NCBI GenBank assembly: GCA_024741835.1
Contig: JAENRP010000618.1
Location: forward strand, 1-15,077
Source: Diplocarpon mali
Lineage: Eukaryota; Ascomycota; Leotiomycetes; Helotiales; Drepanopezizaceae
Direction: 5' to 3'
DNA length: 15,077 nucleotides
In this document: positions 9,024 through 15,077 of the stretch, piece after piece
Position numbering within the stretch: position 1 is the first letter of the stretch
How the letters are laid out: each line of letters begins with the position of its first letter
The notes under the pieces: generated by a model
The model's database searches: none
Told to the model about the DNA's origin: nothing
What the model saw: only the letters and a program-made list of their open reading frames with translations
Made by a program: the position numbers and the translations under genes

Positions 9024-9045
9024 CCTTTTCTTCTAGGTCTCTACA

Positions 9046-9050
9046 CTAGA
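9046..9050. repeat. Presumed target-site duplication of G1 (CTAGA)
   Basis: These five bases lie between the G1 LTR end and the GGLR codons of G2's reverse transcriptase. The partner copy would be at G1's other end, beyond base 1, so this is unconfirmed. Confidence 0.4.
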
Positions 9051-11032
9051 GGCGGCCTGCGGTTCTATATTAACTATTAAGAGTTGAATAGACTTATTTA
9101 AAAAGACTGGTATCCTCTTCCTTTAATTATAGAAACCCTCGACCGACTTAGGAATGCGATACTCTTTATAAAGCTTAACGTCTACTATACGTTCTATTAT
9201 ATCTTAATAGACCCTGACTCTATATTATAAGCAGCCTTTAGGATAAGGTATAGCTCCTTTAAACCGGTAGTACTCCCCTTTAGACTATGCAATAGCTTAG
9301 CTACCTTTTAGTAGTATATTAATACTATCTTAATAGAATACTTAGACGACTTCTACTTTATATATATTAATAATATCTTAATCTTCTTAAAAACTAAGGA
9401 AGAGTACCGACAATATATTAGATAGGTTTTAGAAAGACTATATAAGGCTAGCCTATAGGTCGATATTAAGAAGTGCGAATTCGAAGTTATTAGCATTAGA
9501 TTCCTAGGGTTTATTATTACTAACTAAGGAGTATAGGTCGACCCTACTAAGGTTAAGGTCATTAAAGAATAGACCTCCTTATTAATAAAGAAATAAGTGC
9601 AATTGTTCTTAGGATTCTGTAACTTCTACTAAAGATTTATCAAAGCCTATAGTTAAATTACGCGCCCCTTTAATTAGCTAATAATAAAGGAGATTAGCTT
9701 AACGTTCGTCCTAATTAAGGAATAATAAGACGCGTTTGAATAATTAAAGAAGCGGCTATTAAACGCGCCTACTTTGCTATACTTTAAAAACTACTGACTA
9801 ATAAGGATCGAGACCGACTACTTAGACTTAGCGGCGGCCGGAGTACTTAGCTAAAAAGATAAGGATAATAAATAATAGCATCCTATTGCCTTCTTTTCTA
9901 AAGGATTATAGAATGCGGAATTATACTATAAAATCTATAATAAAGAGATGCTAGCAGTTATACTAGCTTTAAAAGAATAGGACGTAGAGTTGCGAAGTGT
10001 ATTAAGCTTCTTAGTGATTACTAATTATAAGGCTTTAGAGTACTTTGGAATTAAAAAATTCCTTAATAAACGATAAATCTAATAGATGGATATACTTTTA
10101 AGATATAATTATTAAATTACCTATCGCCTTAGAAAGGAGAATACAATAGCTAATATACTATTGTAAAAAGACGAACTTACGCCTACTTAAAAAGCTATAA
10201 GAGAAGCTAAGAGAACCTATTAGCTTTTTAACTTAGTTAGTATTATTTAGGATTATCTTATAATAGCTTTAGTTGACCTTATAATACCTAAGGAACGCTT
10301 TTCCATTAATAATTTCCAAATAATAGAAGAAGTCCTTAATACTAATCGAACCTATGAGTCGCTATAACTAAAGCGAGAGAAAGCTATTAGAAAAGAGACT
10401 CTTTAGACCTTACTAGAGGACGGACTATTCTTATATAATAGAAGGCTAGTAGTTCTTAAGGAACTAGATAATCTCTGTACCTGCCTACTCTACTAAATCT
10501 ATAATAGTATATTAATAGCTTACCTTAGCAGAACTAAGACTATACAGTTCCTTTAATACTACTACTAATAGCCTATATACTACCGCGACGCAAAGAGGTA
10601 CGTCGCTAACTATTATAACTACTAATATTCATATAAATCTTAAGATAAAATGCCAAAACTCCTTAAACTACTGCCTATTCCTTTATATATATAGGACGAC
10701 CTATCTATAGACTTTTATACTCTTGGATTAATTAGCAATAGCTGTAATACTATATTTATTATAGTTGACCGACTCTTTAAGTGGCATATCTGCCTACTAA
10801 TAATAAAGAAGGCTACTGCGCAGACCGCCGCCTTTCTATTTTACTAATATATCTAAAGGTTTAAAGGGAGCCCTCTTACTATTATTAGCAATTAAGGACC
10901 TTAGTTTATCTTTGACTTTATAAATAAGTTATTAACGCTAGCGTAGGTTAAGCTTTAGCTATCGACCTCTAAATATGCTTAAAAGGATAGATAGATTAAG
11001 ATTATTAATTAGATAATCGATATATAACTATA
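9048..11032 (+). pseudogene. Gypsy Pol fragment: RT, RNase H, integrase (decayed by stops)
   Basis: The frame through GGC at 9051 stays in phase to the right end (checked at 9351, 9810 and 10764). RT: GGLRF at 9051, a YPLP stretch near 9110, LPF near 9278, and the YIDDIL box near 9363 now reading YINNIL, followed by an LGF motif. RNase H: ETD at 9810, AFFSKGLQ near 9890, KEMLA near 9946, ALEYF near 10035. Integrase: degenerate zinc-finger region about 10490-10640, first acidic region SIDFYTLG near 10706, VDRLFKW near 10764, and SNQGPQF (from SDxGPQF) near 10890. The last codons correspond to the family's segment after the QTDGQTE motif, with its Glu now Lys. Many TAG and TAA codons replace expected Gln. 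It once copied and inserted the element; it is dead now. Confidence 0.88.
11028..11032. repeat. Presumed target site of copia B (CTATA)
   Basis: Five bases next to the copia B LTR start at 11033. The partner copy lies beyond the right edge, past the C insertion, so this is positional only. Confidence 0.35.
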
Positions 11033-11229
11033 TATGGTGCGGTCGGCTGGAGGGCCTTCATTGGGTCGCTTAAGAGGCTCGCAGAAGTAGGAGAAGATGA
11101 TTGATTATATTATTATCTAGTATATATATGGTAAGGAGACTTCGGAAAGAAAAGGGAGAGTCTATAATTAAGTAGAGTTACGTAGAGGGTCTTTAGAATA
11201 AGTGGAGACTTTGCCTATTCTATATAATA
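11033..11229 (-). repeat. Copia B 3' LTR
   Basis: This 197-bp LTR is collinear with 271-467. The flank-facing end keeps GC-rich text (GGTGCGGTCGGCTGGAGGG), and the inner end has decayed to TATATAATA. The first dinucleotide is TA rather than TG. Confidence 0.9.
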
Positions 11230-11252
11230 TACCCCTTAGTTAGGCGATGCTC

Positions 11253-12600
11253 TTAAAATCGCTTAGCTATATAAATAAAATAAAAGAAAGAATGGCAATT
11301 GTAAAGAAAAGAGGCTCTATCTTATATACCGCCCCTTTAGAGGTTATTCCTTTTAGAATAAGAAGGGTCGCTATAAGTAATAAGCGCGCTTAGGAATCTT
11401 TGCGATTCTACGCTAGTGCTCTATTAGGCTTCCTATAGAGTATTTCTATTATAAAGGTTTTCTTTCCCTTCTTTTAAAAATAACCCTCCTTTATCATTTA
11501 AAATATTATCTTTATACTAATAATTTTTAAATATAAAAGGAACTCCTACTTATTATAGCCTTAGCCGCCTTTGCAAAGTAAGACCCTTAAAGTCTCTATA
11601 CCTTACGTTATTATATTAACTTTGCGCTAGGTCGCTAGCGCTCCTTAGGAAGCAGGAACCCCGGCCTAGTCGTCCTAGCGCCTGCTAGGCAATGAGCCGC
11701 CGCTGCTATCCCCGCCGCTTCTGCTGCTGCTGCCACCGCCGCCGCCGCCTAAGAGCCCCGCCCTTGCTACGCGTCGTATACTAGAGCCTATAATAGAATG
11801 TAATAATGTATGCGTGCGCTATATTATATATAAGAGCATTAGCAATCTTAATTATCGATACTTTAATAGTACCTTTAGTATATATTGCATCTATTATACT
11901 ATACTAAGTAATAGCTGCTAATAGGCCAGCGGCCCTCTCCTCGCCTCTTAAGAGGCTATTATATCGGCTTGCGCTTATAGTGCCTTTAAGGAGGAGGTAG
12001 TACTACTGCTTAATATAATAAAGGGTGCGCTCTAGAGCTTTTATAATACGTTTATCAAGTCTTATTAAATTCTAAGCTAATTTTAAAAGATAGAAGCGAT
12101 CGGACCCTAGTACTAAAAGGGCCTGCCACTTCTGCAAGTAGTAGTATTACTACCTCCCCCGCTCCTAATATACCGTTCCTATTCGCTCCTAGGCCCTTTG
12201 GCTTAGACCTATTCGCCCCTGCCGCCGCTGCTACTACTCCTATCCCCTCTGCTTCTACTATTGCAGCTACTGCTATAGTCTCTCTATTTATCTCCCTAGC
12301 CCCTATCGCTACCGTACCTATCCTCGCCTCTGCCGCCCTTGCCCCTATCGCCCCTGCTGCACCTCCCGCCTTTACCCCTACTATTGCTAATATATTCGCC
12401 GGTAGGCCTTTGGCCGAGGGAGTGCTAGTAGGCCTCTCTTAAGAGGAGATCTATATAGAGCTCTTAGCTATAGCATCCTAGCTCCTGGCCTTAGCTAAGA
12501 GAATTTAAAAAAGGGTTACGCCTTATAATAGCAACTTAGGAATATTACCTATCCTATATTTTTAGAAAAGGAGAAGCTTTTATAGTATGCTTTATAAGAG
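11253..12600 (-). pseudogene. Post-pol ORF of copia B, Arg/Gly/Ser-rich (decayed)
   Basis: Homologue of 491-1849. The same frame gives the same motifs: SPFLKI, IIRR, LYIDLLLREA, HSLGQRP, an Arg/Gly/Ser block, DLINVL, EARRG, a Gly/Ser run near 11700-11750 and a tail ending IAKRF followed by TAA (11253-11255). Copy B is less mutated than A in the GC-rich blocks, so the Gly and Arg content is clearer. Relative to A there is a 3-nt indel, which keeps frame, and at least two 1-nt indels, near 12575 and 11500, which do not. No known family was recognised. Confidence 0.5.
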
Positions 12601-12712
12601 AAAATAAATAAATATGATTATTAAAAGAGTAGGAGCTTGTAAGTATAAGTCTCTTAGTAATAAGTAACTACTTACTAGCAAGTGCAAGTTGCTAAATAAT
12701 TATTTAAAAGCT

Positions 12713-14600
12713 CTAGAGGTTTAATAAATGAATAAAGCTTTTAAACTTCTAGCGGTCTAGGTTCTTAATAAGCCTATCTATATATATTTTCCTAATAGGA
12801 AGGTAGATTATTTAAAAGCTTCCTCTTTAATACTCTTAATAGATCTATATATTATTGATTTCAATATATTAAAGGCTTATCTTAATCTTCTTATTCTTTA
12901 TAATAATTAGCCGAATTGTTTATGAATTATTATAATATATATTTTATTTAAAGAGGAAGTCTATGCGAATCTCTTTAAAAAGGCGTTTTATAGCTATTAT
13001 CTCCTTTATAATAGAAACTATACTATAGAATTCTGCTTTAGTAAAGGAGAGCGTAATAGTCGCTTAGCGATTTACTTTTTAAATAATTGATCCTTTAAAT
13101 AGGAAGAAGACGTATCCTTAAAAGGATCTATAGGTCTCTTGGTCATTTTTAAAAGAAGTATTTAAAGATGCGACCAATTGGTATTCCTTAGCCTTAAAGC
13201 TATAGGCAATTCCTAAGAAGCGAGTACTATATAGGTATTAAAGCGTCTAGTCTATAGCTAAAAGGTATTTAAAGCTTAAATTAATTAAGAAGAAAGATAG
13301 TTAAAAGGCTATAAATGCAACGTCTAAGTATATTATAATTGTTATATAGAGAATAGAGCCTATTTTCTCTTAGTACTCCTTTACCTTTTCTAAGGAAGCT
13401 TGCTTTAAGTTCTTAATAAACTCCTTTTTTAGTAATAGAGTACTAGGCACTTTCCTTATATTAGCTTTAAACTTTTGAGCAATCTTCTTAATATAAGTAT
13501 TATAAACTAAAGAGATCCTCTTTACCTTTCTATTTTAAATAATCCTTACTTTAAAGAACTAGGAGATATCTCTTATAATAGTAAGCTTATACGCCTTCTT
13601 TAGGTCTTTAATCAAATGAGTCGCCTGATTTAGGTTAAAGGCCTTATATAACACTTGAATATTATTAATATAAAATACTATAAAGATTATACGATCCTTT
13701 ATTATAAAAATATAAGGCTTCTTACTTAGTAGCTTAAGTTAAAGGCCCTTAAGTGTTTCTGCGAAGTTCCTATACTATAGCGCTAAAGAGTCTTTTAGCC
13801 TATAGAGCGCGCGGTCCAGTTCTACTACTATACTGAGGCGCTTAAAGCCATCTAATAGGAAGTATATGACTAGAGCACTCCTTAGGTCTTTAAGAGCGTT
13901 AATAAATGCGTTAATAATATTGAACTGCTTTACTTTTATATTAAAATACGCAGTAAGCGCTATTAGTACCTTAAAAGACCTTACTATAAGTATAGCTATA
14001 TAGGTTGAGAAAATTAAAGCTTTATCTTAAAGATCTCCTTATACAACTAGCTATAATCGGCACTTTAGAAGCTTGCTAAAGCTATTAACCTTATAGGTAA
14101 AAACCTATTTTAATAGTATTAGTAGAGGCTTTAAGTAATCCCTTTGTATAATTCTCTAGCAATTTCGAGATTTTAAATTCCTAATCTCTTAGTGCCCTCC
14201 TTCCTTAAATCATTTATTAAAAGGGTGCTTCTCTAGGTCCTGCCATCCTTTTAAAGGCTTTAATAAAGAGCCTTAGTACTATAGGCGGTTAAAAGACTGC
14301 GCTCTATCCTTTACCTAACTATTAACTATAGCTTTAATAATTATATAAACTGTTAAATAGTCCTTCCTATCCTCTCTTATTTATTTATTTACTTAAAAGG
14401 TCGATATAAACTCCTATATATATAAGGAGTAAGGTAAATTAATATTACTTTAAAAGAGTATATGCTTTAAAGCAGTAGTATATACTTTTAAAGTCTCCTA
14501 TTGCTTAATACTTAAGTGTCTTATCCTTTTTTACTTAAGAAAAGGGAGTTCCTCTTTACGCTTTTCTCTATAGGTCTCTTTCTCTATTTTTATTATTACT
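12713..14600 (-). pseudogene. Pol C-terminal fragment of copia B (RT and RNase H)
   Basis: This is collinear with 1962-3849 of copia A and covers the region between integrase and RT, all of RT, RNase H and the C-terminus. The stop at the equivalent end point is TAG here and TAA in A, so the native terminator is not certain. The YVDDI region shows the same decay to INNI. It is cut at 14600 by element C, which removes Gag, protease and integrase from view. Phase was not checked codon by codon. Confidence 0.85.
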
Positions 14601-14795
14601 TATTAAGATAGGTGATACAGCTATCACTCCGATGTATTATTATGTGACCCTACTGCTTAGTCAGTAGGATATTGATACGTATATAGCTGTAGGGAAGAAA
14701 GGGGTAACCTTCCTTCCTTAACTCTTATTAATATATCGACTATCGACCTTTAGAAGTTTCCTATACCTACTGCGCCGACTCACTTAAGCTTAATA
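14601..14795 (+). repeat. 5' LTR of element C (195 bp)
   Basis: The left boundary is fixed by the loss of homology to copia A at 14600/3849. The right boundary is set by the primer site at 14796. It does not resemble the copia A/B LTR. It keeps a nested inverted repeat (14617-14690). TTACT at 14596-14600 would be the target duplication. Confidence 0.6.
14617..14690 (+). promoter_or_regulatory. Nested inverted repeat in the element C LTR
   Basis: The outer arms ACAGCTAT (14617-14624) and ATAGCTGT (14683-14690) are perfect complements. Inside them CCTACTG (14649-14655) and CAGTAGG (14662-14668) form a perfect 7-bp stem with a 6-base loop. As RNA this could fold into a branched or extended hairpin. 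The role is unknown; a packaging or dimerisation signal is one possibility. Confidence 0.45.
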
Positions 14796-14809
14796 GGTTA
14801 TAAGCCTTA
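14796..14809 (+). promoter_or_regulatory. Primer-binding site of element C
   Basis: GGTTATAAGCCTTA directly follows the LTR. It fits the complement of the initiator tRNA-Met anticodon arm (GGTTATGAGCCCTG) with three RIP-type transitions, as in copia A. Confidence 0.6.
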
Positions 14810-14916
14810 GATAGACTGATAATAGATTATTAACTTCCCTTAGAAAGCACTTGCGCCGCAATTGTTAGTAGGAAGTTGAACGAGACTTGTAGTAAAAGGC
14901 GAGCAATCGGCGAATA

Positions 14917-15055
14917 GAAGGTGTGATTCCCTATTTAGCCAACCTGTATTGCAAGAGGTGTGATTCCTTACTTTACAACCCCTTTGGTACTATAAGAGGT
15001 ATGATTCCTTGCTTTACTATATTTTGTAAGAGGTGTGATTCCCTACGTTACAGCC
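14917..15055 (+). repeat. Four spaced direct repeats in the element C leader
   Basis: The core AAGAGGTGTGATTCC, followed by a loose YTRCKTTAC, occurs four times, starting near 14917, 14953, 14994 and 15028 (spacing about 34-41 bp). The first copy lacks one base of the core. The rest of 14810-14916 holds nothing recognisable. Function is unknown. Confidence 0.7.
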
Positions 15056-15056
15056 T

Positions 15057-15074
15057 AAAAAAAAAAAAAAAAAA
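15057..15074. repeat. Poly-A run of 18 at the sequence end
   Basis: Eighteen A residues are followed only by CCC. The run may have ended an assembly, or may be genuine leader sequence. Confidence 0.9.
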
Positions 15075-15077
15075 CCC

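Larger units (their letters stand above)
1..9045 (-). mobile_element. LTR retroelement G1, 5' part (LTR plus leader), interrupted by copia A
   Basis: This element reads right to left. It starts with an LTR at 8631-9045, followed by a repeat-rich non-coding leader (8630 down to 7880, then 265 down to 1) that leaves the window. Copia A (271-7874) sits inside the leader with a TCAAA duplication; removing it joins 270 to 7880. Orientation rests on the LTR: on the - strand it begins TGTAGAG, carries E-box-like motifs and then a TATAAATAG box, and ends CGACA, and the sequence beyond that end repeats the LTR/leader junction. On the other side lies the RT of a different element (G2) on the + strand, so G1 inserted there. 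No gag or pol is visible, so the superfamily is unknown. CpA and TpG are clearly commoner here than in neighbouring elements. A solo LTR beside unrelated repeats is the alternative. Confidence 0.6.
8631..9045 (-). repeat. 5' LTR of element G1 (415 bp)
   Basis: On the - strand it starts TGTAGAGACC (from 9045) and ends TTTCGACA (at 8631), giving TGT/ACA ends. Promoter parts lie in the expected order: six CACGTG-like motifs (9023 down to 8931), a TATAAATAG box (8908-8900), then about 270 bp of transcribed LTR. Just outside is CTAGA (9046-9050), the presumed target duplication; its partner is outside the window. A 74-codon frame on the - strand (8823 to 8599) crosses the LTR end and is not considered a gene. 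The boundaries are inferred from one copy only. Confidence 0.6.
9046..11032 (+). mobile_element. Ty3/gypsy retrotransposon G2, internal pol fragment
   Basis: The oldest layer of the nest, on the + strand. Domain order RT, RNase H, integrase marks Ty3/gypsy. It is cut on the left by G1, just before the GGLR motif of RT, and on the right by copia B, inside integrase. Its gag, protease, early RT, C-terminal integrase and both LTRs are not in the window; parts may resume beyond the inserted elements. Confidence 0.88.
11033..14600 (-). mobile_element. Ty1/copia retrotransposon B, 3' part (same family as A)
   Basis: Bases 11033-14600 align end to end with 271-3849 of copia A (3,568 versus 3,579 bp) with mostly transition differences and a few small indels. 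It contains the 3' LTR, post-pol ORF and the C-terminal part of pol. The alignment stops after ATTATTACT, where element C begins, so B was split by insertion and its 5' part should continue outside the window. Its left end lies inside G2's integrase. Confidence 0.9.
14601..15077 (+). mobile_element. Element C: 5' LTR, primer site and leader of another copia-like element
   Basis: Copia B homology ends at 14600 and a new sequence begins with TATTAAGATAGG. A 195-bp segment ends in TTAATA (CA decayed to TA) and is followed at once by GGTTATAAGCC, the same primer-site type as copia A. That order (LTR, then primer site) puts the element on the + strand. Its coding part would lie beyond the right edge. 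The copia assignment rests on the primer site only. Confidence 0.6.

Noticed and set aside
14917..15055. CRISPR-like array
   Set aside because: Only four degenerate short repeats with irregular spacing, inside a fungal-type retroelement leader.
15051..15077. Telomere (CCTAA and terminal CCC)
   Set aside because: A right-hand chromosome end would read TTAGGG on this strand. There is no repeated telomere unit, only a homopolymer.
1..15077. Functional host genes or tRNA/rRNA genes
   Set aside because: No intact coding frame, cloverleaf or rRNA-like segment was recognised on either strand; all long homologies are to retroelements.

Overview
The window contains no intact gene. It is a nest of decayed LTR retrotransposons, most likely from AT-rich heterochromatin of a filamentous ascomycete (Pezizomycotina). 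This follows from the damage. Polyprotein reading frames can be followed for hundreds of codons without a net frameshift, yet they are full of TAA and TAG stops where the families have Gln or Trp. By eye TpA is in large excess and CpA/TpG is scarce. That is the signature of repeat-induced point mutation (RIP, C-to-T and G-to-A mainly at CpA). The species cannot be named from this.

Layout, oldest to youngest. (1) A Ty3/gypsy element, here G2, lies on the + strand at 9046-11032. It holds reverse transcriptase from the GGLR motif on, RNase H and most of integrase. (2) G2 is cut on the left by a second LTR element, G1, on the - strand. G1's 415-bp LTR is 8631-9045. A long non-coding leader with tandem repeats runs left from it and leaves the window at base 1. 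(3) G2 is cut on the right by copia B (- strand, 11033-14600), which shows its 3' LTR, an extra ORF, RNase H and RT. (4) G1's leader is interrupted by copia A (- strand, 271-7874), a full-length 7,604-bp relative of copia B. It has 197-bp LTRs, a perfect TCAAA target duplication and one in-frame gag-pol of 1,836 codons. (5) Copia B is cut at 14600 by element C (+ strand), of which a 195-bp LTR, a primer-binding site and a repeat-bearing leader are visible before the sequence ends in a poly-A run.

The most notable points are these. A long reading frame lies downstream of pol in the copia family, is Arg/Gly/Ser-rich in part, and is shared by copies A and B. The two LTRs of copia A differ at 27 sites, all transitions, and the mutated copy is almost always the inward-facing one, so the mutated tract appears to end inside the LTRs. 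Two different LTR families share a primer site that fits half-molecule initiator-tRNA priming. G1 looks much less mutated than the elements inside and around it, although copia A must have inserted after it.

None of the longer stop-free reading frames in the window is a convincing gene. They lie antisense to pol, in LTR or leader sequence, or in tandem repeats. All alignments and counts were done by eye.
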